NCBI RefSeq assembly: GCF_032854445.1
Contig: NC_088301.1
Coordinates: 186,001-250,000 of the forward strand
Reading direction: 5' to 3'
From: Liolophura sinensis
Lineage: Eukaryota; Mollusca; Polyplacophora; Chitonida; Chitonidae
DNA length: 64,000 nt
The position numbers were made by a program, and so were the translations under genes. Below the pieces are notes generated by a model. The model had not been told where the DNA came from and searched no databases. It was given only the letters and a program-made list of their open reading frames with translations. Of this stretch, positions 34,366-47,800 are shown in pieces (the stretch's first letter is position 1; each line of letters starts with the position of its first letter).

Positions 34366-35019
34366 CAGTGTGTACATATTAAGTACCATAAATTACTGAA
34401 TTCCTGACCTATTTGTATTGTGTATTAGAATCAAAAACAAAAATGTGAAACAGAATGTTAGGGTTAGTATCTTAAAAAGTATTGTATGTATTGACCTGAA
34501 GTTTTATTTGCATATAAAGCACAAGGTGGATGTTCCATCGCTGGTGCTGTGATGTTCCTGTCTCTGATACAGGCGAGCTCTTTTATAGCCTTGCTACCAG
34601 TCCCGACGTTTGATTCCCAAGAATGTATGAACTTCCACGAGTCAGAGATTTATGGAAGTGTAATTTATCCTTGAATGCAGTAATGACAGTACAGTAAGTA
34701 GCATGAGAACCAGAGCCAGTTTATGTATATGTTAATTTGAAAAACTACTGTAGTGATAAAGCTGATGTGATCATGCACCTGTTTTGTTGTACACTGCCTA
34801 AAAAATTAATTATGTTGTCACTTGAGGTAAGAAGTGGTAGTTCTATACATACCAAATATGAATTTTGCATTTACAGGTAGAGTTGTTTGAAAAAAACAAT
34901 TAAAAAGGGACACCTTATGGTATTTTTAGTGACAGAGGGCAACTGTTAAGAATTATATGCCCTGTAAATTAACTGTTTTATCATACATCTTTTAGTAGTA
35001 GTATATGAGGATTCTTGTT

Positions 35020-35260
35020 CTTAGCTGCGGCTGTACGTGGGAAGGTCTGTCAGCAACTTGCAGATGGTTGTGGGTTCCCTCTGGGCCCTGCCCGGTTTCC
35101 TCCCACTTCCCATATGATGCAGGCGGCCATCGTATAAGTGAAATATTCTTGAGTACACTTAGGGGGCCTCCGTGGCTCAGTTAGCGTGCTAGCACAGCCT
35201 AATAAGCCAGAAGCTTTGAGGACGGCGTAAAACACAAATCAGATAAATAAATAAATAATG
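35020..35260 (+). mobile_element. Rearranged family 1 SINE (tail before head)
   Basis: The body and the AATATTCTTGAGTACACTTA tail come first, then a tRNA-like head GCCTCCGTGGCTCAGTTAGC, then a second tail ending in AAATAAATAAAT. It looks like two copies joined or one circularly permuted. Confidence 0.65.
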
Positions 35261-36347
35261 ACTCTCACGTTTACCTCACATTATTTATGAATAATGTACT
35301 CCATGTAGATGTATTACGTTGTATCCTGTCCATATTACACATGAAGATGGAACATGTCACAGTTTATGTTCTGTGGAGTTGGAGATTATCACTCATCAAA
35401 AATGTTGACTGTAGTTTCATGAAAAAACAGTGACATTAAAAATTACACAACAGACATTTATCATTTGTTTTGTTGTAGCTTGGTCCATAGTATAACATCG
35501 TTGCACCATTTATCAAAGGGGAATGTACTACTTTGCATTTGTATGGTACTCTATGAAAACACATCTGCAACTTTCCCCCAGCTTGGGCCCAAACAAGTGC
35601 ATTTAAGTTTCTTTTTAACGCTAAGCATTAGCATGGATAATTGACACAGTTACAAGTTACCAGTAGATAAGCTTCGGTGAAAACATTGTTCTGCTGCTTC
35701 CTTTGATTTTTATGTAAATACGTATACATATAATTGTTTACAGCCATAGAGCAAGTTAACTGAGATTTTGTTTAAACTTCATTTCTTGTGGGTGTAGTGG
35801 TATTTTAGGAAAGGTCATAAAAGTTTTTTGTCTGTTCATAATGTAGATACAGTACACACTGCTTTTGGTCAGGGTCAGACTTAATGGGATGTCTTTTAAT
35901 CTAATACACATGAATACATGGTGTTAAGTGTGTCATTTTTCTTCATGGGTGAAACAGTGGTGAAGGTGCTACATTTTCAATTCAGTTGGTTGTTTTATTG
36001 ACCACTGGAAAATTGCTAGGGGCAGATTTTGGTTTTATTCTCAGACAGGGAATCTCCAAACTTGCTTCACCTGTATTATTGTTGGGGTTTTCATGGTAGT
36101 AAGTGTTTTACAGTGCTTGTAAGCTCATTTGGGTGGTAATACAACTTGATCTCCTTTCACAGGCTTCTTTTAAAAATGTAAGTTTTCATTTAAATTCTTT
36201 CATGCACATATTTAAAAGTTCTTAAAACACACCATATGAGTTGCAATTGAAAATTTCTGTATGCACAGGCACAATGTCCTCATGTCACCACATTCAAGTT
36301 TGGGATCAGAACCTTTTATATTTTTCTAGAGATGGCCTGGTTTCCTC

Positions 36348-37365
36348 AATCTTGGTTAGAACTGACCACTGTGGAATATGTTAAACATTTTTGGTTAGAA
36401 CTGACCACTGTGGAATATGTTAAACATTCTTGGTTAAAACTGACCACTGTGGAATACATTAAACATTTTTGGTTAGAACTGACCACTGTGGAATATGTTA
36501 AACATTCTTGGTTAAAACTGTCCACTGTGGAATATGTTAAACATTCTTGGTTAGAACTGACCACTGTGGAATACATTAAACATTTTTGGTTAGAACTGAC
36601 CACTGTGGAATATGTTAAACATTCTTGGTTAGAACTGACCACTGTGGAATACATTAAACATTTTGGTTAGAACTGACCACTGTGGAATATGTTAAACATT
36701 CTTGGTTAGAACTGACCACTGTGGAATTATGTTTAAACATTCTTGGTTAGAACTGACCACTGTGGAATACATTAACATTTTTGGTTAGAACTGACCACTG
36801 GGGAATATGTTAAACATTCTTGGTTAGAACTGACCACTGTGGAATATGTTAAACATTCTTGGTTAGAACGACCACTGTGGAATATGTTAAACATTCTTGG
36901 TTAGAACTGACCACTGTGGAATATGTTAAACATTTTTGGTTAGAACTGACCACTGTGGAATACATTAAACATTTTTGGTTAGAACTGACCACTGTGGAAT
37001 ATGTTAAACATTCTTGGTTAGAACTGACCATGTGGAATACATTAAACATTTTTGGTTAGAACTGACCACTGTGGAATATGTTAAACATTCTTGGTTAGAA
37101 CTGACCACTGTGGAATATGTTAAACATTCTTGGTTAGAACTGACCACTGTGGAATATGTTAAACATTCTTGGTTAGAACTGACCACTGTGGAATATGTTA
37201 AACATTCTTGGTTAAAACTGTCCACTGTGGAATATGTTAAACATTCTTGGTTAAAACTGACCACTGTGGAATATGTTAAACATCTTGGTTAGAAACTGAC
37301 CACTGTGGAATATGTTAAATGTTCTTGGTTAGAACTGACCACTGTGGAATATGTTAAATGTTCTT
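36348..37365. repeat. 39-bp minisatellite, about 26 copies
   Basis: Core GAACTGACCACTGTGGAATA; a multiple of three, so long open frames arise on both strands. Confidence 0.97.
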
Positions 37366-37959
37366 GAAACCTGAATCAAATGATTAACATGGCTTTACAT
37401 TTACCAGTATATTTTGACAATTTGGACAAATTCAAACCTTAGTGAATGTCTGGTCAAGGCCGTGTGATGTGTATACATGCACGTTGTCCCAATGTAAGTG
37501 AAAGGAGATGTATATATACCAACATAAATGTAGCATAGTATAAGATAATAGTCTGTGCTTGATATAGCGTGTTGTTTTGATGTAGTGCCAAATTGAAGCA
37601 ACTCCTTCCAGCTTAAATATTTGTGTACTAGGGTTTTTCTGCCCCAAGGCTGCATTACATGTAGTTGTTATGAGGTGGCACGGTCAGCATTATCCTGGAC
37701 ACTGTTCAGATTCTTATATATATGTGGAAAATTTACCTAATATATGCATACATTTACATGTATTTTATTAACATTTACTAATTGTGTAGTTTACCAAACC
37801 ACTGAGGGTTTTATTGCTGTGGTTTGTTGTGTACATATATTTTATGAATCTGCACTAAAAGGTCTTGGTTGAACCAATTTGTTTGTTATTTTTGTCACCT
37901 TTGTTTTAAGAACTAGATGAAGTTTGTTTCATCAGAATGCCATTTTGCTGTGACTGCTG

Positions 37960-38080
37960 CAGTCTTGCCGAATACTGTGTACTGCAGTTTCCTCTGCCCA
38001 TAAACCTGGCTTGCCATCATGTAAGCGAAGAATTCTTGAGCACACCAATCACTCTCTCACTCACACAGTGACAACCGATG
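37960..38080 (+). mobile_element. Truncated 3' part of a family 1-like SINE
   Basis: Contains GCAGTTTCCTCTGCCCATAA, then GTAAGCGAAGAATTCTTGAG and CACCAATCACTCTC, a tail variant. Confidence 0.5.
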
Positions 38081-39145
38081 AAACAGCCTGAAAGTCTATC
38101 TGGTTACGAACTTGTCTTGTGGAAACCATGTACCAACATGAAAAGGCTGGAAAACTGTTTTGCTACGGACTGACGGATGAGAGACATGGGACTAATACAT
38201 AGTAAAGTAAGTCCTTGTTTATGTTGCAAGCCATGTGGTGTTCATTTAGAACTACTGTATCCGGTAAGGTCATGAGGTCTACATGACATAACTTGTGTGC
38301 ATATACATCACATATACAACAGTGATTTGAGTGTACAAGGAGTGTGATAACTTTCTAACAGTCATATTAACAATGACCACATGCCCTTAACATTCAATCT
38401 CTTTGAAGTGGATCCAGAAGTAGATGATGTTGACGGTGTTATATGTTGACGGCAGCTCAAGATCTTTCTCTCCACACTTACGTGTACGTGTCAAACTGCA
38501 TATACATATGTACACTGTAGATAATGGAATAAAGAAACTGGTAGCTCAACACGAAAATAATGATGCAACAATTAAAAGATCAACACAGACATCAGATGCA
38601 TTTCTGTGTATGGACAATTTAATCTCGTATATACAACAGTTTGAACATAGTTTCACTTACAGTGTAATTAACTACATGTACAAATAAAAACATATACAAC
38701 ACTTCAAAATGATGTACTATTCACCAAGGTAAACAACTTAATTTGTACCCTATTACACACCTTTCTTTCTTTTTACTCTCTAAACCAAGCAATTTTCATT
38801 CATGTTTCACAGTTACCGGGAGTGCAATTCTTCAACCTTGTCAAATGCGGACTGATACAACACATACATCTTTGTCGAGCCATGAAGCTTCACCGAACAA
38901 AAACTAAACTGCATAATTTCCTTTCTAAAACATGGAAAATGTTGAGAAAAAATGATGAAAGTCTTCATTAAGGGGATGCAAATATACCTGTAGTAGATTT
39001 AGTCTCGCATGAATAACTGACAAATTCAAATAATATCAGTTTTAATATAGATTTGTAAAACACAATAGCTGTAATAATACAATTTTAAATTTTAAAAGAA
39101 TAACAACGAAATGATTAAAATACATAAATCAGTGTGTTTTTACAT

Positions 39146-39362
39146 TTATCTGATTTTACACTGTACCCAAGAATATTTCACTTACATGACGGCAGCCAGT
39201 ATTACGGTGGAAGGAAACCAGACAGAGCCCAAGAGAAACCCATGTCCATGCCAAGGTTGCTGAACGACCTTCCAATGAGTTGGACTTGAACTCACAGCAA
39301 CCGCATTGGTGAGAGGGTCCTGTGCCATTGTGCCGCACTGGTACGTTGACCATCTCAGCTCC
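39146..39362 (-). mobile_element. tRNA-derived SINE, family 1
   Basis: Plus-strand reading shows CAAGAATATTTCACTTACAT, a degenerate body, and TTGGACTTGAACTCACAGC (B-box complement). Confidence 0.65.
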
Positions 39363-40778
39363 CAGGACACTAAGGCCATAAAAAATTGTTTATAAGGTAC
39401 CGCCACCTGATTATATTAACCCCCCACCCGACCCTTTTTGCTGGCATTTTAAAAAAAAAAAAAAAAAAAAAATGATATACAGCTCATTCCTGTTTACTAT
39501 GCGCAGTGCGTCAGTTCACATCAGAATGTGTGCGCCAGTCAGTGTTAAAACCTGGATCATCCAATTCACAGAAATTGATTATAAAATGAATAAATATTGG
39601 ATGTCTGTTCTTTCTTATTTTTTTTTTCACAAGATAAATATCTTTTGCAGACAATAAAATGAAAAAAGACCTTCGCGAAAATTTTCTTTCAAAAAGACTG
39701 ACATCTTTAGTGTAAAAAAAATAATACATTTGTAAAATCTGTGATAAGCCGGTTAACAGTTATGATTTTGACAAATTTGGCCTAAAAACTGAGTTCAGTT
39801 CTACCTCCACATTAATATAAAGATTGGCATATTCATGAAATTCATTGGAGTTTGAGTTGTCCATTACAGATACAAGGACATAAAGTGCCTTTTAGAACCT
39901 ATCGTTATTTAAGAAAGTTTATAAAATTGATTGTGTATCAATTATTTATAAAAATAAAATAAAAAAGGAGCCGCGTCAGTAATGTAGCACCAAAAAAAAA
40001 AAAATAAAATAAATAAAAAAAAACGCCTGCCTGCCCATTTAAAAAAAAATGTCTGAGAAGCATTTAATTAATGTTTAATTGCCTTATGGTTATAACCCTG
40101 TAACCATTAAATGCTTCACATAATGGAACACATTGCTGTACAAGTGAAAGGGGGCATACTGTACATGTCATTCATGATAGAAACACGTTCAACTTTACAA
40201 TGAGTTTCACTAAGAATTCAGTATGTGCATGTCATTGAGTACCTTTACATAATCTCTGCATGGGCCAGCCCTCCACAATTAGTATGCAAAATGGCGAAAA
40301 TGAGCATGAATATTCAACATGTACGAATACATTAATTTTCATACAGCTATGTATAACAGAAGGCAGAATATTATAGCAGTATTTTAATGTGAATATCTGG
40401 ATTCACCTGAAATTTCTTTTTTCACCACTTGTTTTATATGTGGGACTACATGTGTTATATTTGTTCCAACTTTTGGAAAAGAAAAGCTGGGGATGCAGGC
40501 TCATTGCACAAAAGCGGGCTGTCCATGACACTGTATGCATTTCTGACAGTCTCTCTGCTTGGAAAATATGTATATGTCACATGTCTTCTGTCCACTTTTC
40601 ATGATTAGAAATGCTATGTACTGTATGTACTGTTTTGTAATTTATGCCAATACATATAAATCCTACACCTGTTGGAGGTGAAAATGAGAGCTAACATGAT
40701 AAAGTAAACAAGATATAAAAATAGTACTCAATTCGGGCGAAACTGTGTTTTACATAAAATATATAATATGTTTAAGTG

Positions 40779-40822
<44 letters not shown>

Positions 40823-41380
40823 CACATGTATGCATTTAGATATAATCTTGACAACCTGTCAGTGGTAAGTACACATATAGAACAATAAACAAGGAAAACA
40901 TGAAGAGAAAAACTGAATTGTGCCTTTTAAAAATAACAGCAAATATAATAATAGAATGTACTGAAGATGAAACGTCTCTAACTGATGACAGGAATCCCAT
41001 GCTCTAGATCTGTGACTTACCACAAGTATTTGGCATCATATGTCAAGAATAAATAGTAAGTTGGTATGATGGACAGTATCATGCAGGTGATTAATAGGGT
41101 TTATTATGGCTGTCATTTCATCTCAAATTCCAACACCTCTATATAAGTACATGCATGTTCACAAAAATAAACCACCTGAGAAAAACACACTACTAAAATG
41201 TAGGGAGCTCTGGACTAGTACAGTAAAACACTTGCAACAATAAAAGATGAGATTTTTAAAAAATCTAGTTGAGAGTGGTAACTCTACCCTTCAAATCTGG
41301 TGAGCAGTAGTAATGTAATTGATGGTTAAATCCTAATGAGATTATTCTGTTAGCCTCGTTAAAAGGAAAGCTCCTGGAAA

Positions 41381-41386
41381 TTTATT
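41381..41386 (-). terminator. Candidate poly(A) signal for the dehydratase gene
   Basis: AATAAA on the minus strand, 323 nt beyond the stop codon. Another lies at 41101-41106. No cleavage-site evidence. Confidence 0.3.
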
Positions 41387-41708
41387 TTAATTACCATTTA
41401 ACATTTGAACCATCTCAATCTTATGCATCAGTGTCAGTATTTTCATGAGATACAGGCTACAATACTGGAAGAAGTCACTGTTTCCTAACTGAAACATATC
41501 TGCTTAGCCTTAGCTTACATGAAATGGAACTTGCATATCTCATAACCTTGTACAATACACTCATCTAAATACACTGGAATTGAAATCAGCATTTGTCTCC
41601 AACAAAGTTACAACATTCACATGTACGCTGGTAAACAAGAAAGGGATTACATACATCCTGGCAGATTTATGTAAACAGATTAAATGCTTAGCCTGGTAAG
41701 ACCCCTTT

Positions 41709-41810
41709 TCAGTTGACTGCCCCCCAGACAACATCTGTGTACTGCTGGCGTAGGGTCTTCTCCAATTCATCAGCATGATCCTGGTCCCGGGTCTCCACCA
41801 CACATTTCAC
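41709..41810 (-). CDS. Dehydratase exon 12 and stop codon (residues 416-448)
   Basis: Acceptor TTGTTACAG/GTGAAA, phase 0, stop TGA at 41709-41711. Encodes [20 protein letters not shown] then [13 protein letters not shown]. Its acceptor is one of about 18 near-identical copies in the array upstream of it. Confidence 0.92.
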   Translation of the reverse strand: MKCVVETRDQDHADELEKTLRQQYTDVVWGAVN

Positions 41811-44800
41811 CTGTAACAATAACACACACAGAATACAGTTCACCTGTAATAATAACACAGATTGCACTTCATCTGTAACAATGGCACACAGAATGCACTT
41901 CACCTGTAACAATGACACACAAAATGCACTCTACCTGTAACAATAACACACAGAATACACTTCACCTGTAACAATAACACACAGATTACACTTCATATGT
42001 AACTGAGGCACAGAATGCACTTCACCTGTAACAATAACACACAGAATACACTTCACCTGTAACAATAACACACAGATTACACTTTATCTGTAACAATGAT
42101 ACACAGAATGCACTTCACCTGTAACAATGACACACAGAATCCACTTCACCTGTAACAATAACATACAGATTACACTTCATCTGTAACAATGATACACAGA
42201 TTACACTTCACCTGCAACAATAACACACAGATTACACTTCATCTGTAACAATGATACACAGAATGCACTTCACCTGTAACAATGACACACAGAATGCACT
42301 TCACCTATAACAATAACACACAGAATACACTTCACCTGTAACAATAACACACAAAGAATACACTTTACATGTACATGTAACATAACCAAAATATGTACAC
42401 ATAAAATACATCTGCAACATTTACAACACAAGAATACACTTCACATGTAACAGAACCTTCCACATGCACTTGACTGTTGAACATTCTTTAGCTACATCAC
42501 TAATTGCACTCAATCAGAAATACATTCTACTCGAAGACAAACGTGCATAAATATGAAGGCCTACATTAACAAAACTATTTACCTGAACTGAAAATATGTC
42601 TGCCTTCAGCCATGCCCTTTCATGAAAAATATCCTTGATACTGAAATGACAATGAAGATCATGTAGTTCATATGTCAGAGAGGACCACGAATACCGTAAA
42701 TGCCTTTTTATTCACGGGCATAAACTCTTGCAGATTTGGTAAGAAGACACATTCGCGAGAATCAACTTTCGCGGATCTTAACAGAATTTTTGGACAACTG
42801 ATAAACGAAAATCAAACTTGAATACAGAAACGTCGAGTAATAAAACAACTCAAGCATTCAAGTAACAATGTTATCATTTGAACTCGTTTGTACCTGTAAG
42901 ATGTGACAAAAATTCTATACAATACAGTAATTTGATCAGACAAAGGAAATTAATCCTCCTAAGCTTTTAATCTTTTGAAGACTGCTAATCTTTATAAGAC
43001 GAAGCCCTTACCTGCTGAGTGAACAAATATTTGGACAACTGTTTAATTATCATGCATTAGCATTGTGAGTGAAACTTTTAGTGAACTGTGACATATTTGA
43101 GTAAATTTCTCAGAAATCATCATTATGAAGAGGAAGTTTGAAGTGCTGAAACCCCTGAGTGATTGGGTGCGTCGGAAAGGTGATCTGACTGGAAGGCAAG
43201 TACAGTCAACAGCCTCTCTCATCATTTGTATATCCTACACACCCCCAGTACAAATTATCGATTTGTATGTCTCTGACCTCGGCAATAAAACAACAACGTC
43301 ACAATGTAGCATACTTAGACAAAGCCAAGCCTCCTTAAAAGAAAGCAATATTAACTGACGATCAGTTAAGCTGGATTTGTGAAAGCCGGAATACATTCTA
43401 ATTAGGTATTTCTAATTAACATGTTTGAAAAAGTATTAGAACTGTAGTGCTTGTTCATGAATTTATGACTGTAACGCATGCTACATTAATAAATTACTTA
43501 CATGGGTTTTATACTCGAAGGCACTTATTTTTTCGGAAATATGTTTGCCGCGAAACCCGCGAATGTTAGCACCACGCAAACAAAAAGGCATTTACAGTAT
43601 TTCCAATTTATATGGATAACATTATATGAATAATGTGACAGTGACAGTGACAGTGACTCAGTGGGGTGGGGGGAGTGGGGCGTCTGGTATGGTGTCTTTA
43701 GCACGGTGTTCAAGTGAAGATGTGCTCTAAACATGTCCGCATTGGGTCTGGTCTGTTACTAGTGGATGCCGTGGTGATGTGATCGCCATGGTGATACGAG
43801 CGCCATGTTGAGCCCCAAATCATATGTCCAGCAAATTATTTGTAGGCCTACATGCATCACACGTCTCCCAACCTCAGAACTGCCAACATATTTTATGGTG
43901 CATTCTCTGATGGTAATCATGTGATGCTCAAACCACCCAATGTCAAGTACAAACCCTCGGCTCTAGACTGGGCAGAGCTAGCTAGGCCAAGTCATGTGTC
44001 CTTTAGGGTATCAAGTATTTAAACACATTAATCAATAAAGCCTATTCTTTAAGTCTTTTATAGTCTTGATCAGACAGAGTTAAAAGATTCTGACTGACTC
44101 AGTACATCATAAAACTAACTGTTCAAACACTTCTCTCTGACAAATGTATATAACTATCACTGACAAATTTTTTCATAAATTGTAGTTCCTTTTACAATAT
44201 TTTCTTTAGTTCGTTTTGTACACTGTAGCCACATATACAGGTAGTACTTTAAATCAACTTGCTACATAAAGATGGACCATAATCCTGGAAGTTGTGTCAT
44301 TACAATAATCTTACATGGAGGTCTCAAGTTGACATCAACTAACTAGAAAGTGAAAGTGACTGAGCTGTGAGTTACCTGACCCCGAGCTGTGCCATGAGGC
44401 GTGTGATCTCAGCTATTCCCCCTGGCCTGTCACTCACAGTCACCACAAACCTGATCAGTCTACCATCTGCCGCCAGGCCCCTCTCTATCACACGTCCCAG
44501 AGCTGTTGTATCTATGTTGCCTCCACACAAGGCGATCACAACCCTTCATAACAAAAAATACATTCATTTCTGACTGATGATATGTACATGTACACCATCT
44601 GCTAGAACAATGTAGTCTACAAAATGCTACACAAATTAGTCTTTCACACCCTACTCAAAAATATTTTACCTATACAACTGTGGTCAGCACTATGGTTTGA
44701 GGAAACCAGGGAGAACCCAGGAGAAACCAGCAACCATCTGCAGGTTGCTGACAGACCTTCCCACGTAAGACCGGAGAGGAAGGAATCACGGCGACCACAG

Positions 44801-47800
44801 TGACAACATTGGTGAGAGGCTCCTAACAGCTAGCAAGCTAACCACTAAGCCACAGATTGACCAAGGCACTGGTTGGACAAGGGAAATATGTGTACATAAA
44901 TGCACAATAAATACAAATGTGTGTATTTGGGCATTTTGCTTACCGTTCATTGTAATTAAGTCATATATCATGGAAACATGAAATGTAATTTGTAGTTCAT
45001 GTACATATTTATGCATATACCATGTGGTTAGACAGAAAAATGTGTCTATCAGGTAATAAAGACTAATCTCTTCCACTGACGAGTTGTCACTCTACAAAGA
45101 CCTCTACAAAGCACTAGACCAAGTAAGGCAGGCATACTATTAAAGTTATTGTCAGTATAAATTAGTTTTTTGTTTTGGAAACAGGAAATGGCATGCTTTT
45201 CAAAGTCCCCAGCATTTGGAACAGCTGTTGAAGTCCAGTCAATGTGTAAGCTGTACATGAAAGATTGCATACTTTTTGCCCTGGAGCTCTGGCAGGAGTC
45301 CTTGTAACACAGCAGCCAGGCCTGTAGCTCCCGCCCCCTCCACTACAGCCTTCTCCAGCTCAATGAGGCGCAGGATGGCCAGGGCTATAAACTCTTCCCT
45401 GAAAACAAACATTCAGTTTGCTTATACCAGAACTTCACATCAGCTGGGTGGTAATAACCCTTATGTCGCATCTGTCCATATGTTGAAATTGTCTTTAGGC
45501 TAGCAATCATTTTCAAAGACAAAGTTAATTTTAAGAAAATTTAATCTTTTAATGCAAAACACCATGTTTCAGACTCTTTCAGGCAATCTGAAAAGGATTC
45601 TGGAATTTATGTTATGATTACGCCATACTGATCAATATCTGTGAATATTAACACCATTACTTTAGACAACATAAAAACATGTGTAATACACTCACCTGAC
45701 CACTACCATTTTGTCTATGAGAGGTCTGGCTGTGGCAAAGGCATTCACACCCACAATAGGAACAGCCAGACCTATAAAATACATGTACAACAATGTCAGC
45801 ACCTTTGGGTCATATATTAACATTCTGAATTCTGCAACTTTTTCTTCCACTAAACTGAAAGAATGTATTAAATTTTACTTCATCACATGTTCACGCAGTA
45901 ATTTTTTCCCTTTAATAAGTCTGACTGCTGTAATATCAAGGATGTACCAGTTTACTGGTGAAAAAACACAGATAATTAAATGAATGAGTTTTTGGCCTAC
46001 CATCTGCAAGTGTTGCCGAAGGTTGTGTGTATGAGGGATGGCCGACCTTTAACGCTTCAGAGAAACTAGCACATCTCTCAGACTCGGCTCCCTACAGTGC
46101 AAAATCAGTTTCATTCTGCTGGTCATGAAAACTTTATACAACAATCCTTACAGGACATGTGCCACTCTCTACGCTCCTTTTACATCACTGCCACCAACTG
46201 CCAAGCTTGACCTTTGGAGCATGTGCAACACACGAGGGCTCGATCGTTTAGGCTTAGCCTAACCATTAATATCCTTATGAGGACCTATAAACCTCTGTCA
46301 GTGATAAAACTGTATCAGGGGATCGACAGAATCATGGATAATTCAAATAAATTAAGAGAATGCATCCACATTAAGTATTAATAGAAATAAGAGCTGCGAG
46401 TGAGATTATGAAATTTTGTGACATTACTTCCTGCCTCATCACTGTAACCCCAGTGACCCTGGCATTGTTCAAAGAGTTCTGTACAAACTTTGCTTGTGGT
46501 GATGGTGATATAAAGCGAAAATAGGGAGCGACACATGTGATGTAAGGTGTATGATTTTACACATGAAAGAATAGACTGATCTAAATCTATTGATATACAT
46601 GGTCATTTTCATGGTAATAGGGAACTAAATATAAAATTCAAATTGGTATATGTAACTTTACTTGATTTGTTACTCACATGTACTTATATCTCCCATGCCT
46701 TGATTTCTAGTATCAAAAAACAAAGTCTCACTTCTCTATTTCATCTAAACAGCTACATCTTGAAACCAATATATGAGACATGGATGAATTATACCTTAGG
46801 TATTTCATTGTAACATTTTCACCGTTATTCATGTTTATACTATAATTATCACTATTAAAAACAGTCAAAATATATGTAGTTATTTACATCACAAATCCTA
46901 ATGAAAACATATGCTGAGAGATTCAAACTGGCATACATTTCAGCTAAGTAAAATTATAATATTACAGGTGCCTTACAATGATCTGGACATTTGGATAAAG
47001 GCTTTTAATGGCGAGGGCTGTTCCAGCTATTAATCCTCCTCCCCCGACAGGTATGATGCAGGCATCCACGTCAGGTACCTGCTCAACAATCTCCAGCCCC
47101 ATCGTACCCTGGCCTGCCAGAATATGAGGGTGGTCATACCTGATGACCAGGTAGAACATTAACACATGATAACATGGCATTCAGAGAATACCGGTAGAAT
47201 ACTTGCCTGATTGAGCAGTTTGTAAAACTGCATAATGTTCAAGTCATGCTTTACATTCAAATATTGACCTCTAAACCAAAAAAAGTAGAATGATTGACAG
47301 TCACACAGAGATATTATCCTGTAATTATATAGTACTAAGATCTTACCATTAAATCAACAAAAACGACCAGAATTATTATACAGTTACAACCATGACTGTT
47401 TATCATATGTGTGAAGATTGCAGAGCAGTGACTTCACATGTTATGGAGTGGTAAAATCATTGTGGTGGTAAAAGGCAATGTAGGGAGTCAGTGCACAACT
47501 TTACCACAGGTCTTTGATATACAAATCGCAAAGTGCATTTGGCAATCCATGGTCTATGTGAGGCAACAGCACTGATGTCATTTAAACATATTCTAATGCT
47601 TTTAACTTTATATTTTGAAAACTATCATTAGTATGCTACATGCACAAAACTTTTAACTAAGATGAAAGATTTAATATGTACCTGTTAGAAGGTCAATTTG
47701 TTCTGAAAATACATGTATGTACATATCCAGAAATCATTATAGACAGTATACTATCAGATTTCTTGATTCAATTTGTGCTGTATAGATGGTTGCAACGGCA

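Larger units (their letters stand above)
31897..41708. other. Tail-to-tail region between SLC35A3 and the dehydratase gene
   Basis: About 9.8 kb without a supportable coding exon. It should contain both 3'UTRs. It holds three tandem arrays, several SINE remnants, poly-A and TA/TG simple repeats (39450-39471, 40770-40820). Confidence 0.6.
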
